This document shows, piece after piece, positions 17,233-27,890 of a DNA stretch of 64,000 nt. Every line of letters begins with the position of its first letter. The first letter of the stretch is position 1. The notes under the pieces are model-generated. The model did no database searches. It was not told the origin of the DNA and saw only the letters and a program-made list of their open reading frames with translations. This DNA comes from Shimia_B sp039815465 (GTDB taxonomy: Bacteria > Pseudomonadota > Alphaproteobacteria > Rhodobacterales > Rhodobacteraceae): assembly GCA_039815465.1 (NCBI GenBank), contig JBCBZG010000015.1, forward strand, positions 1 through 64,000. The letters run 5' to 3'. The position numbers were made by a program, and so were the translations under genes.

Positions 17233-19056
17233 CTACTTCTCATACCACCAGACGTCGGGCTGAAAGCCGATCCAATCGCCATACATCGGCAGGCGCTCGG
17301 GGTACCGCAGTTCCTTTGCATGGGCCACGCGACCGGTGGAGAAGTGCTGGATTGGGATCACATAGCGGCCCGCCATCAGGATCCGGTCGAGCGCTTTCAC
17401 TGCGGCGCGGAAGTCATCCTGGCTGGCTGCATTCAAGAACGTGTCGATCATGGCTTCAGCGGCGGGCACGTCCATTCCCATCAGGTTGCGCGTTCCCGGC
17501 TCCGTCACGCCCGCGCCGCCCCAGTAGAGGAACTGCTCGTTGCCCGGCGACAGAGACACGCCACGGCGATAGTAGGCCATATCGAAATCATAATTCGTGA
17601 CGCGGTCTTTGTGCTGCGCGGCGTCGACCTTGTCGACCTGCACGGTGATGCCCAAACGTTTGAGGTGTTCGACATAGATATCGATCATCTTTTCGTTTTC
17701 CGTCGCACCGACTTTGAGCAGCACAGTGACATCAAACGGGGCGCCATCTGCGTTGCGTAGCGTCCCGTCTTGGATGGTCCAGCCCGCTTCTTCCAGAAGA
17801 CCCGCGGCGCGCGCCAGGTTGCGGCGGTTGCGTTCGGTGCCGTCTGAGACGGGGAGCGTGTAGCCCTCGAGCGCGCCGGGGAGGAGGTCAGCGGCATAGG
17901 GTTCAAGCAGAGCGCGCACGCGGCCTTCTGCCGGGCCGGTGGACATGCCCAGAACCGAGCCGCCGAAATAGCTGACAATGCGGTCTTGGCGGCCGCCGGT
18001 CATGGTGTCGTTGATAAACTCGAAGTTAAACGCCTCGATCATGGCCTGGCGCACGCGCCAATCGGCAAAGACGGGGGAACGGGTGTTCATCACGAAGCCC
18101 GTCATGCCGCTGGGCCGTTCATTGGGAATTTCGGAAAGGACGATGTCGCCGCGCTGTACGGCGGGAAAGTTGAACTCGGATGCCCATTTTTCGGCGTTGA
18201 AGGTGCGATAGGTAGTGAGTTCCCCGGCTTTGAACGCCTCAAACATCACGGCGCCATCGGCGTAAAATTCCATCCGGATTTCATCGAGGTTCGCTGTGCC
18301 GCGACGAAAGTTCAGATCATTGCCCCAGTAGTCTGGGTTCCGCTGGAGGCTGACAAAGCGGCCAGCCTCCCAATCGGCAATGACATAGGGGGCGGAGGCG
18401 ATGGGCGGCTCGAGCCCGGAGTCGGTGAAATCGCGGCCCTCCCACTGGGCCTTTTTCAGGATTGGGCGCAGACCTGTGATCAGCGCGAGTTCGCGATCCT
18501 CGACATTAAAGGTAAACCGGATTGAACGAGGCCCGGTCTGCTGCATCGCGTCAATTTTGGCCCAGAGCCCGGCGTAGCGGGGGTGGCCCACGGTCCCCAG
18601 GGTCTCGTAAGACCACATCACATCCTCGACGGTCACAGGGCTCCCGTCAGAGAATCGCGCTTCTTCCCTCAAGGTGAACTCAACCCAGGAGCGATCCTCT
18701 GGCGTCTCTATCGATTCGGCGAGAAGGCCATAAAGCGTGAACGGCTCGTCCCAGGATCGGCCCATGAGGCTTTCATAGGCGAGAAACCTGAGCTGCCAGG
18801 GCACTGATCCTTTGCGGATATGGGGGTTGAGACTGTCAAAGCTGCCACCCTCGCCCTGGATGATGCGCCCGCCCTTGGGGGCGTCGGGGTTGGCGTAGGG
18901 CAGGGACACAAAATCAGGTGGGAGTGCGGGGTCGCCATACATAGCTATGCCATGGGAAAGCGTGCTGTGGCCGTCTGCGCCCGCGAATCCCGCCGCCAGC
19001 GTTAGGGCGCACGCAGTCGAAAACCGGTGCAGATATCCGAAAAACTCTTGTTTCAT
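17233..19056 (-). CDS. peptide ABC transporter substrate-binding protein, YejA-like
   Basis: Periplasmic type-II binding protein of family 5, 607 residues, close to YejA length. The signal peptide ends near LAAGFAGADG. Family blocks include GLAMYGDP-like (HGIAMYGDPALPPDF), DSLNPHIRKGS, the ligand-cleft region PIASAPYVIADW and FRRGTANLDEIRMEFYADG, and the C-terminal YWGGAGVTEPGTRNLMG. The partner permeases and ATPase are not adjacent: gcrA lies downstream and a gene-poor gap upstream. Likely binds oligopeptides or peptide antibiotics. Confidence 0.9.
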   Translation of the reverse strand: MKQEFFGYLHRFSTACALTLAAGFAGADGHSTLSHGIAMYGDPALPPDFVSLPYANPDAPKGGRIIQGEGGSFDSLNPHIRKGSVPWQLRFLAYESLMGRSWDEPFTLYGLLAESIETPEDRSWVEFTLREEARFSDGSPVTVEDVMWSYETLGTVGHPRYAGLWAKIDAMQQTGPRSIRFTFNVEDRELALITGLRPILKKAQWEGRDFTDSGLEPPIASAPYVIADWEAGRFVSLQRNPDYWGNDLNFRRGTANLDEIRMEFYADGAVMFEAFKAGELTTYRTFNAEKWASEFNFPAVQRGDIVLSEIPNERPSGMTGFVMNTRSPVFADWRVRQAMIEAFNFEFINDTMTGGRQDRIVSYFGGSVLGMSTGPAEGRVRALLEPYAADLLPGALEGYTLPVSDGTERNRRNLARAAGLLEEAGWTIQDGTLRNADGAPFDVTVLLKVGATENEKMIDIYVEHLKRLGITVQVDKVDAAQHKDRVTNYDFDMAYYRRGVSLSPGNEQFLYWGGAGVTEPGTRNLMGMDVPAAEAMIDTFLNAASQDDFRAAVKALDRILMAGRYVIPIQHFSTGRVAHAKELRYPERLPMYGDWIGFQPDVWWYEK

Positions 19057-19129
19057 CTCGTCGACAATCCCTGCTCTGCCTTGTTTTATTGCCCTGAACG
19101 TTACGGGGCATCCAAAGCGATTTCAAACT

Positions 19130-19246
19130 TTTAGCTTTAAGTCTGACGGTAAACCGCCTATACCAGCGTCACTGCTCGATAGGTTTCTTGCCTGTATGAA
19201 ACCTGCCTCAATGACTGAACGCCGGCCTTGTGCCGGCGTTTTTTTT
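19130..19246 (+). ncRNA. candidate small RNA ending in an orphan terminator
   Basis: This intergenic stretch has no open frame but ends on the plus strand in a strong intrinsic terminator (19219-19246). Upstream of it is a second hairpin with arms AGGTTTC and GAAACCT around 19179-19204. No plus-strand gene ends here, since both neighbours point away, so the terminator needs a transcript of its own. The 5' end is a guess, because no convincing promoter was picked out. Confidence 0.4.
19219..19246 (+). terminator. rho-independent terminator without an upstream gene
   Basis: Eight-base arms ACGCCGGC and GCCGGCGT enclose five bases and are followed by a run of eight T on the plus strand. No plus-strand coding sequence lies upstream between 17233 and here, so it most likely ends a small RNA. 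Confidence 0.8.
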
Positions 19247-19347
19247 GGCCCGAGGAACGATGGGCGCCTCGCGCGTTCTCCCCTAGATATCTGTTGGCAT
19301 TTCCGGCACTTTGCAGGTGCAGCAATCGCGACACGTAGGACCCAGAC

Positions 19348-20121
19348 ATGACCCAAACCGCAAAGACCGCCATCATCACGGGATCAAATTCGGGCATCGG
19401 TTTGGGCATGGCCAAACGGCTCGCCCGGGAGGGCATGGACGTCGTGCTGAACTCCTTCACCGACCGCGACGAAGACCACGCGCTGGCTAAGGAGATCTCG
19501 GACGAAACGGGCACGAACGCACGCTACATCAAAGCGGACCTATCGAACGGGGAGGAGGCGCGCGCGTTGGTCGAACAGGCTGGCCGCTGTGACGTGCTGA
19601 TCAATAACGCGGGCATCCAGCATGTGGCGCCGATTGATGAGTTTCCGGTGGGCAAGTGGGACGCGATCATGGCCATCATGTTGAGCTCGGCATTTCACAC
19701 GACGGCCGCCGCGCTGCCGATGATGCGTGCGGCCGGTTGGGGGCGTGTAATCAATGTGGCCTCGGCCCACGGGTTGACCGCGTCGCCCTATAAGTCGGCT
19801 TATGTCGCGGCAAAGCACGGGGTTGTGGGGCTGACAAAGGTCACAGCGCTTGAAACCGCAGAGGAGCCGATCACAGCCAACGCCATTTGCCCCGGCTATG
19901 TGATGACCCCGCTCGTGGAAAGCCAGATCCCCGACACGATGGACAAGTACAACATGGACCGGGAGACCGTGATCCGGGAGGTGATGCTGCAACGACAACC
20001 GTCCAAGGAATTTGCCACCACCGACCAGTTGGGCGGTGTGGCGGCGTTCCTGTGTTCGGATGACGCAGCCCAGATCACGGGCACGACACTGTCTGTGGAT
20101 GGCGGCTGGACGGCGCTTTAG
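19348..20121 (+). CDS. bdhA: D-3-hydroxybutyrate dehydrogenase
   Basis: Short-chain dehydrogenase of 257 residues that oxidises 3-hydroxybutyrate to acetoacetate. It has the NAD motif TGSNSGIG (about 11-18), NNAGIQHV (about 90-97), the catalytic Ser in ASAHGLTASPYKSAYVAAKH with Tyr and Lys, and NAICPGYVMTPLVESQIPD, which is diagnostic for BdhA within this large family. It is followed 11 bases later by a patatin-like gene, a pairing seen in polyhydroxybutyrate metabolism. Confidence 0.93.
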   Translation: MTQTAKTAIITGSNSGIGLGMAKRLAREGMDVVLNSFTDRDEDHALAKEISDETGTNARYIKADLSNGEEARALVEQAGRCDVLINNAGIQHVAPIDEFPVGKWDAIMAIMLSSAFHTTAAALPMMRAAGWGRVINVASAHGLTASPYKSAYVAAKHGVVGLTKVTALETAEEPITANAICPGYVMTPLVESQIPDTMDKYNMDRETVIREVMLQRQPSKEFATTDQLGGVAAFLCSDDAAQITGTTLSVDGGWTAL

Positions 20122-20132
20122 GCGCGGCGGGA

Positions 20133-21155
20133 ATGCGTATCAATCTCGCACTTCAAGGGGGCGGCGCCCATGGGTCATTCACCTGGGGTGTGCTCGACCG
20201 TTTGCTCGAGGAACCTGAGCTCGACATCGCAGCGATCACCGGCACGTCTGCGGGGGCGCTCAACGGGGCGGCGCTGAAGGCAGGGATGATCAAAGGGGGC
20301 AGGGAGGCTGCGCGTGACAACCTCGCCTGGCTTTGGGAGCAGATTGGGGCGGTTGATGACGACAATCTTGCGCCGTGGCTCGATCTCTTTTCCGCGGGGG
20401 CGCTGAGCAAAAGCATCGAGTATTCGTTGCCCTATATCGTGGCCGACACGACGAGCCGGATGATGTCCCCCTACTGCTTTGGCAGCATCTATCGGAACCC
20501 GCTCACGCGGATCGTCGACCAGTTCGCTTATGACGCGATTTGCGACACGTCGGGACCGGAGCTGTTCGTCTGCGCCACCAATGTGCGCAGCGGCAAGATC
20601 CGTGTGTTTTCAGGGGCGGAGCTGTCGACAGATACGATCCTCGCCTCCGCCTGTCTGCCGACGCTGTTCCAAGCGGTGGAAATCGACGACCCAAAGACCG
20701 GTAAGCGGGAGGCGTATTGGGATGGGGGGTATACCGGCAATCCGGCGCTCTTCCCGCTTTTTGCGCCGCAACTGCCGGACGATGTGGTGATCGTGAACAT
20801 CAACCCGATCGAACGGGACGCGCTGCCGCAGACGCCCCAGGACATCCAAAACCGGATCAATGAGATCAGCTTTAACTCCTCGCTCTTGCGGGAGCTGCGC
20901 GCGATATCCTTTGTTGACCGGCTCATTCGCGAGGGGCGGATGCCCAGTGACGCGATGCGGTCGATCAAGGTGCATATGATTGCTGACGACGCGCTGATGA
21001 ACGAGCTGTCGGTGGCCACGAAAATCGTGCCCACGCCGATTGTTCTCAGCAAACTGAAAGCCGCAGGTCGGGCGGCGGCAGAGGCGTTTTTGTCCGGGGA
21101 CGCGCAGCATGTCGGGCAGCGGTCGAGCGTCGATTTGCACCAGATGTTTGGCTAG
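20133..21155 (+). CDS. patatin-like phospholipase / depolymerase
   Basis: Cytoplasmic patatin-fold acyl hydrolase of 340 residues with a Ser-Asp dyad. The oxyanion motif GGGAHG (about 9-14) and nucleophile GTSAG (about 41-45) are intact, and DGGYTGNPA (about 199-207) supplies the Asp. It forms a two-gene operon with bdhA, so it may release hydroxybutyrate from storage polymer or act on lipids; the sequence alone does not decide. Confidence 0.88.
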   Translation: MRINLALQGGGAHGSFTWGVLDRLLEEPELDIAAITGTSAGALNGAALKAGMIKGGREAARDNLAWLWEQIGAVDDDNLAPWLDLFSAGALSKSIEYSLPYIVADTTSRMMSPYCFGSIYRNPLTRIVDQFAYDAICDTSGPELFVCATNVRSGKIRVFSGAELSTDTILASACLPTLFQAVEIDDPKTGKREAYWDGGYTGNPALFPLFAPQLPDDVVIVNINPIERDALPQTPQDIQNRINEISFNSSLLRELRAISFVDRLIREGRMPSDAMRSIKVHMIADDALMNELSVATKIVPTPIVLSKLKAAGRAAAEAFLSGDAQHVGQRSSVDLHQMFG

Positions 21156-21158
21156 GTC

Positions 21159-21944
21159 TTAGCGCGGTCCGTCGCGGCGTCGGCGCCGCGCGCGGGGGGT
21201 ATCCTCCCCCTCTTCTTTGCCGTTCGGGTACACAAGCCCGGCAGAGATCACGAGCTTTGCCGCGTCTTCGACGGTCATATCAAGCTCGACGATGTCATCG
21301 CGGGGGAAGAACAGGAGGAAGCCCGAGGTTGGGTTCGGCGTGGTCGGCACAAAGACCGACACCAGGTCGCTTTATGCCGGGTTGTTTTTGGCAATCTCGC
21401 CCTTTGCATCGGTCGAGATAAAGCCGATGGCCCAGATCCCGCGGCGCGGGTATTCGATCATGCAGGCTTTGTCGAACGACGTGTCTTCCTGATTAAATAC
21501 GGTCTCGGCGATCTGTTTCACGCCGCCATAAATCGACCGGATAACGGGGATGCCCTCAACCACGCCCTCGGCCCAGCGGAGGAGCGAGCGCCCAATGAAC
21601 CCCTTTGCGATCCAGCCAACGAGCACCGTGAAGACGAGAAAGATGATCACGCCCACGCCTCGGATCGAGGTGGGCGTGATAGACGGGTCCATGCGCGCGC
21701 CTTCGATCCCCAAAACTTCCCGCACCCAAGGGCCCAGGAGTTGGCGCAGCAGGACGTCGGGCGTCCAGCCTTGCGGGATAAGCGGGAGCACAAACCCATC
21801 GATCCAGCCCACCACGGCCCAAATCAGCCAAATGGTCAGCCCGATGGGCGCGATCACAACGAGCCCGGTGAGGAAATTTGCGCGCAGGCCAGCAAACCGC
21901 GAGGCGCGGCGCTTTTTGCGGGGGTCTTCAAAAGGTGTGGACAT
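21159..21944 (-). pseudogene. DUF502 membrane protein interrupted by an in-frame TAA
   Basis: A DUF502 family gene. The first 190 codons give a basic N-terminus, two membrane helices (LTGLVVIAPIGLTIWLIWAVV and GVGVIIFLVFTVLVGWIA) and the domain up to EIAKNNPA. A TAA at 21372-21374 then stops translation. The same frame continues at once with SDLVSVFVPTTPNPTSGFLL and VELDMTVEDAAKLVISAGL to a stop at 21159, which is exactly the expected DUF502 C-terminus. A single substitution, for example GAA to TAA, explains it. A second short product could start at GTG 21362. Either a recent nonsense mutation, readthrough, or a sequence error. Confidence 0.85.
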
Positions 21945-21995
21945 GGGTGCGGTCAGTTATGTCTGTGCCCGCGACTTAAAGGCTCGCGGCGCGCT

Positions 21996-22918
<923 letters not shown>

Positions 22919-22922
<4 letters not shown>

Positions 22923-23812
22923 CTGGGCGTCTCTCCCGATACATAGGTGGCGGCGGCGTCGATGGCGCGGGCCAGCGCCGCCTCGCGGTCTGCGCCATTG
23001 TGTTCAGCGGCGATGTGGCCCGCCATAAAGGTGTCGCCCGCGCCCGTCACGCGGCTCACCATGACGGCAGGCGGGGTTTGGCTGATCACGCCCTGCGCGT
23101 CGCACAGCGCCGCCGCGCGTCCGCCATCGGTGACAAGCGCCCGGTGCGCGCCGCGGGTATGGAGCGCCTCTGCCGCTTCCCCAGCTTCTGCAAAGCGGGT
23201 CTTGAGAAGCAGCCCAGCCTCCTCACAGTTCACATAAAGCGTGGCACGGGCACCGTTAAGGAACGGCACGAGCCGCTCCGCCTTACCGGGGGAGGCCGGG
23301 GCCACCCGCAAGTCTGCCGCCGAAAAGAGCGGGGAGCCTGCGATCTCTGCCAGGAGCGCCGCAGTGAGATTGCCGTCGAGCGCGACGAGACCAGCATAGG
23401 GCGCCTGCGCCGACCCAAGCCGGCCATCTTCGAGCGGGCGTAGGATTTTGGCGCCGGCTGCTTCCAGCGAATGAGCGTCCGCAATGGCTGCGATAAGGCC
23501 ATTTGCACCCTCCACCGCCATATAACGGTCCGTGGGCAGGTCCTCAGACAGATGGGCGTAGTCTGTGATAAGCCCCATCCGCGTGAGCGCAGCGATGAGC
23601 TCCGCCCCTTCCTCATCGCGGCCGATCGACGACAGGAGCGCGCTTTCGAGGCCAAAACCCCGCAACGTCATGGCGATGTTGAGCGCCACGCCACCCGGAA
23701 GGCGCGTGATGCGGCCAGGGACGTCCGAGCCCACCCGCATGGAAGACGCCGATCGCCCGATAATGTCCCAAAGCACCGCGCCGATGCACAAAATGTCAGG
23801 TCGTTTGCCCAT
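22919..23812 (-). CDS. psuK: PfkB-family pseudouridine kinase
   Basis: Sugar kinase of the PfkB/ribokinase family, about 297 residues from ATG 23812, chosen because MGKRPDILCIGAVLWD is the natural domain start; the open frame extends 29 codons further without homology. It shows the substrate motif LPGGVALNIAMTL (about 39-51) and the C-terminal ATP/anion-hole motif RVTGAGDTFMAGH. By linkage to psuG it phosphorylates pseudouridine to the 5'-phosphate. Confidence 0.9.
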
Positions 23813-23873
23813 GCCCCGCTTGTGCGCCGCCCGGCCCAAAGCCGCAAGAGCCACACCCGCCATCCCGCGGGAA

Positions 23874-23918
23874 AAGACTTTTTCAAAAAGTCTTGGCAAA
23901 ACTCTTTGAAAGAGTTTT
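23874..23918. repeat. paired perfect palindromes upstream of rpsB
   Basis: Two 21-base perfect palindromes stand in tandem: arms AAGACTTTTT and AAAAAGTCTT around a C (23874-23894), and arms AAAACTCTTT and AAAGAGTTTT around a G (23898-23918). The arrangement (C-centred first, G-centred second, shared CTTT/AAAG core) is the same as at 17171-17219. Located between psuK and rpsB, which are divergent, so it is not placed as a terminator for either. Confidence 0.65.
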
Positions 23919-24069
23919 TACGCCCCTTGCGGGCGGCGTGCGTCAGGGGTATGCCGCGCGCACTTCACAGGCGGGGATTGGGCCTTGCGGGGAGACATCC
24001 CGTTCAGGTCCGCCGGTTGGGCAAATGCCCGAAGCCCCGCTCAGGATTGAAACCGGAAAGGATAACGGC

Positions 24070-24852
<783 letters not shown>

Positions 24853-24922
24853 GACGTTACATATCTGACACCCGCCGCGGATACGCCCGCGGCGGCATGA
24901 TCGCGAGCAAGAGGATAGGCAG

Positions 24923-25804
24923 ATGGCAATCACCGCTGCATTGGTAAAAGAACTACGTGAGAAATCTGGCGCAGGCATGATGGACGCCAAGAAGGCGCTC
25001 ACAGAAACAGATGGCGATATGGAAGCCGCCATGGACTGGCTGCGCACCAAGGGCCTAGCGAAGGCCGCTAAGAAGTCGGGCCGCACGGCAGCCGAGGGCC
25101 TGGTGGCCGTGGCCGTCAATGGCGGAACGGGCGTTGCGGTTGAGGTTAACTCCGAGACCGACTTCGTCGCGAAAAACGCGGATTTCCAGGGCATGGTTGC
25201 CAAGATCGCGGCGACAGCCCTGGTGGCAGCCGACACCGACGCGCTGGCTGCAACTGTCGTCGACGGCAAACCCGTGAGCGAGATGATCACGGACGCCGTG
25301 GCGACCATCGGTGAAAACATGGGGCTGCGCCGCATGGCCAAGATCGAAGGCGCAAACGTTGTGAGCTACGTGCACAACTCCGCCGCCACCGACATGGGCA
25401 AAATCGGCGTGCTGGTCGCTTATACTGGCGACGACGCAGACTTCGCCCGCGGCGTTGGCATGCACATCGCAGCCATCAACCCCGCGTCGCTGAGCGAAGA
25501 TGACATCGACCCAGCAGTGGTTGAAAAGGAAAAAGCGATCCAGATGGACATCGCCCGCGAAAGCGGCAAGCCCGAGGCAGTTATCGAAAAGATGATCGGC
25601 GGGCGGATGAAAAAGTGGCTCTCTGAAATCACGCTTCTCAACCAGCCTTACGTGAAAAGCGAAGACGGCAAAACGACCGTGGGCGACGCAGCTGCGGCCG
25701 TAGGCGTCGAGATCACCGGCTTCGTGCGCCTCGAAGTGGGCGAGGGGATCGAGAAGAAAGAAGAGAACTTTGCAGAGGAAGTGGCGAAAGCCGCCCAGGG
25801 CTAA
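24923..25804 (+). CDS. tsf: translation elongation factor Ts
   Basis: Guanine-nucleotide exchange factor for EF-Tu, 293 residues. The N-terminal UBA-like domain (VKELREKSGAGMMDAKKAL) and the exchange core with ETDFVAKN (about residues 79-86) are present, as is the C-terminal module LNQPYVKSEDGKTTVGD. Its transcript ends in a strong terminator at 25833. Confidence 0.98.
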   Translation: MAITAALVKELREKSGAGMMDAKKALTETDGDMEAAMDWLRTKGLAKAAKKSGRTAAEGLVAVAVNGGTGVAVEVNSETDFVAKNADFQGMVAKIAATALVAADTDALAATVVDGKPVSEMITDAVATIGENMGLRRMAKIEGANVVSYVHNSAATDMGKIGVLVAYTGDDADFARGVGMHIAAINPASLSEDDIDPAVVEKEKAIQMDIARESGKPEAVIEKMIGGRMKKWLSEITLLNQPYVKSEDGKTTVGDAAAAVGVEITGFVRLEVGEGIEKKEENFAEEVAKAAQG

Positions 25805-25832
25805 CTGCCCGCTTCATCAGCTTAGACACGAA

Positions 25833-25870
25833 AACGGCGCCGTCAGAGTATTGACGGCGCCGTTCCTTTT
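25833..25870 (+). terminator. rho-independent terminator of rpsB-tsf
   Basis: Thirteen-base arms AACGGCGCCGTCA and TGACGGCGCCGTT with a six-base loop, followed by CCTTTT, 29 bases after the tsf stop. Confidence 0.85.
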
Positions 25871-26060
25871 GCGCCCCCGCGTCGGGGATGAAACGAGGCG
25901 CATGAGCGACAGGGTCGGGATACCCTGTTAGCCCGAAAGAGGTGGGAGCGCTTTCCACGTAATCGCGTAGCGCCACTCCCCTGTTCCCGGCGTTTAAGCC
26001 TCCACTCATGGAACACGAACACCATCGCGCAGAACGCGGGCGTCAGGTAGTCTGGTAAAC

Positions 26061-26081
26061 CTTACCTTAGGTAAGTTTTTT
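26061..26081. terminator. weak stem-loop with T-run after luxR
   Basis: Arms CTTACC and GGTAAG around TTA, followed on the plus strand by six T. It lies about ten bases beyond the luxR stop. The stem is short. It may end transcripts from either side, or be an operator-like palindrome. The stretch 25871-26060 holds nothing else I can support. Confidence 0.35.
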
Positions 26082-26091
26082 GAGCGGCTGC

Positions 26092-26847
26092 TCAAACTTC
26101 CAGAACAAACATCTGATTCTGGAACGCGGCTTTGAGCACGGCTTGGGCGGTGGTGTCGACATCGAGCGCCTCGCGCGCAAGGCGCAGATGTTTGTCCACG
26201 GTCGCAACTGTCAGCCCCATGAGCATCGCGATGTCTTGGGTGGTTTTCCCATCGCCGACCCATTCCAGCACCTCACGCTGGCGCCGTGTCAGGCTGCGCG
26301 CGCCGGTGGAATAGGGCAGGGTGATGATCTTTAGATGCGCGACGTTGTTCATGAGAACGATATCGGCGCCGTGTTCGGCCCAGACGTCATCCGCCTGTGC
26401 CTGGGTCATGCCCCGTTGCGCGGTGAGTGCAATTGCCCCTTTCGACCGCGCAGACACGGCCTTAAAACTCACCGTATAGCCCGCAACGACATCCATTTTC
26501 TTGTTGAATTCCAGAACGCTACGCTCTGAAGCTGTCAGCGCACCTGAGCTTTCCATCTGCCGGATCACATCCCAGCTTGCAGCGCCATCGTTGTTGCGGG
26601 CCCAGTTGACCATGGGCGCGTGGAAGTAGAGCCCTTGTTCAATGAACGCGGAGATATACGCAGATTGATGGTTGGTCAGGATCACCAAGTCCTGAGGGTT
26701 TCCCAGCGAGCTCGCGGTCATATACCGCGTGAAACCGTAAAGGATCCGGTCAAACCCATATTCGGCCATCTTTTCCGTGTGCATATCCCACAGGTCTTCC
26801 ACAGTCGGGGCGGATGTGACCTCTGCCAGGTAGTCCTTGAGCGTCAT
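26092..26847 (-). CDS. LuxR-family autoinducer-binding regulator (orphan)
   Basis: Quorum-sensing type transcription factor of 251 residues. The N-terminal autoinducer-binding domain (about 20-165) includes YGFDRILYGFTRY and the WDVIRQMESSG region. The C-terminal helix-turn-helix (about 183-240) shows LTRRQREVLEWVGDGKTTQDIA and VDKHLRLAREAL. No luxI-type synthase is nearby, so it is an orphan receptor. It overlaps aroQ by four bases and is probably co-transcribed with it. Confidence 0.92.
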   Translation of the reverse strand: MTLKDYLAEVTSAPTVEDLWDMHTEKMAEYGFDRILYGFTRYMTASSLGNPQDLVILTNHQSAYISAFIEQGLYFHAPMVNWARNNDGAASWDVIRQMESSGALTASERSVLEFNKKMDVVAGYTVSFKAVSARSKGAIALTAQRGMTQAQADDVWAEHGADIVLMNNVAHLKIITLPYSTGARSLTRRQREVLEWVGDGKTTQDIAMLMGLTVATVDKHLRLAREALDVDTTAQAVLKAAFQNQMFVLEV

Positions 26848-27281
26848 GGCGCGAGATGCTCCGCCATGGCGCGGACGGCCAGCGTGTAGGACGTGGCACC
26901 AAAGCCCATGATGACACCGATTGCTATGTCAGACAGGTAGCTTTGATGGCGAAAAGCCTCGCGTTTATACGTGTTTGAGAGATGCACCTCAACCATCGGA
27001 AGCTCGGACACAAGCACAGCGTCGCGGATCGCGATAGAGCTGTGCGTGTAGGCCGCCGCATTGAGGATTAGGCCCTCGTGCCGCCCGCGTGCCGACTGGA
27101 TCGCGTCCACAAGCGCACCTTCGTCGTTGGACTGCATAAAGCTGAGGTCGCAGTCAAACTTAGCGGCCTCTGCACGACACGACGCCTCAATATCCGCAAG
27201 CGTGGCAGCGCCGTAGATTTCGGGCTGCCGCGTGCCAAGGGTGTTTAGATTTGGACCGTTTACAACGAGAAGCGATGCCAT
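26844..27281 (-). CDS. aroQ: type II 3-dehydroquinate dehydratase
   Basis: Shikimate-pathway enzyme of 145 residues that dehydrates 3-dehydroquinate. Start chosen at ATG 27281, giving MASLLVVNGPNLNTLGTRQP with the catalytic Tyr a little later in PEIYG. NAAAYTHSSIAIRDA and VEVHLSNTYKREAFRHQSY carry the substrate-binding and catalytic His residues. It lies 109 bases from the dif-like left end of the provirus, which is transcribed toward it. Confidence 0.95.
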   Translation of the reverse strand: MASLLVVNGPNLNTLGTRQPEIYGAATLADIEASCRAEAAKFDCDLSFMQSNDEGALVDAIQSARGRHEGLILNAAAYTHSSIAIRDAVLVSELPMVEVHLSNTYKREAFRHQSYLSDIAIGVIMGFGATSYTLAVRAMAEHLAP

Positions 27282-27389
27282 CGGGATTTTACCGGTTGTT
27301 GCGAGTGGAGTGAACCTCACGGTAAAGCTGTGGCGCCGCAGGGATCAAGCAAAAACAAGACGTTGGGACGCTCGGTCACGGGCGTACAA

Positions 27390-27417
27390 AATTACCATAA
27401 TACTGATTATGCGGGTT
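27390..27417 (-). other. dif-like XerC/XerD site, left junction of the provirus (complete)
   Basis: Read on the minus strand: XerC-type arm AACCCGCATAA, six-base core TCAGTA, XerD-type arm TTATGGTAATT. The arms fit the proteobacterial dif pattern well (CGCATAA inside the left arm, TTATG-TAA-T in the right). The XerC arm comes from the provirus and the XerD arm from the chromosome. This junction should remain a working dif for chromosome dimer resolution. Confidence 0.78.
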
Positions 27418-27527
27418 TGAGTGATCCTCCGCCGATTTGGTTTTGCAGGTATATCGTATCCGCCCCTACATCTTGTTGTCTAGCCCCTTTGGACAACAAG
27501 TTGCGATTTCATAAGGGACAACAAACT
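27418..27527 (-). promoter_or_regulatory. left half of the provirus control region
   Basis: Non-coding. It contains the 15-mer CCGATTTGGTTTTGC (27432-27446), also found at 36196-36210; an inverted repeat CTTGTTGTC / GACAACAAG (27472-27480 and 27492-27500); and GACAACAAAC (27517-27526), also at 36140-36149. CTACATCTTG is shared with the right end as well. In the excised circle this stretch joins 36109-36272 and lies upstream of the first provirus gene. Confidence 0.55.
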
Positions 27528-27890
27528 TTAGCTTTTCCCGCCAAACCTCAGAGAAGGAATGGTTTTTCGCGCGAAGGCGAAGGAAATGGACGCCAGCACG
27601 GCCCATTGATACCACGCGGGCGCACCCTCTAGGTTCTCAAAGCCAGCCTCCACAAAATCGTTGAACCCCACGAACGCGGCAATGAGCGGCAAGGACAGGA
27701 TCACCGTCCAGTATTCATCAAGCCAGCTTGTGGCCGCGTTCTGCGCCGCCCGCCCTTCCCAGGCCGCATCGCTGTCGGCGCGCTTTGTGGCAATCACGGC
27801 TTCCGCCTCAAGCTTCGCCACTTTGAGCTTCTGGCGTGCCTCATAGACTTTGCCGCCGAACCCAAGCGCGCCCATCAAAAGTTTGATCAT
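27528..27890 (-). CDS. holin-like membrane protein of the provirus
   Basis: Protein of 120 residues from ATG 27890, chosen because it overlaps the upstream stop (ATGA). It has a charged helical part (KVYEARQKLKVAKLEAEAVI) and then two membrane segments (WTVILSLPLIAAFVGF and WYQWAVLASISFAFA) before a basic C-terminus. This layout resembles the three-helix phage holin family. Last gene of the leftward operon, near the lysis enzyme, which supports a role in host lysis. Confidence 0.6.
   Translation of the reverse strand: MIKLLMGALGFGGKVYEARQKLKVAKLEAEAVIATKRADSDAAWEGRAAQNAATSWLDEYWTVILSLPLIAAFVGFNDFVEAGFENLEGAPAWYQWAVLASISFAFARKTIPSLRFGGKS

Noticed and set aside
27390..27417. tRNA-gene attachment site
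   Set aside because: Neither end of the element overlaps a tRNA-like cloverleaf; the junctions have dif geometry instead. No tRNA or rRNA gene was recognised in the window.
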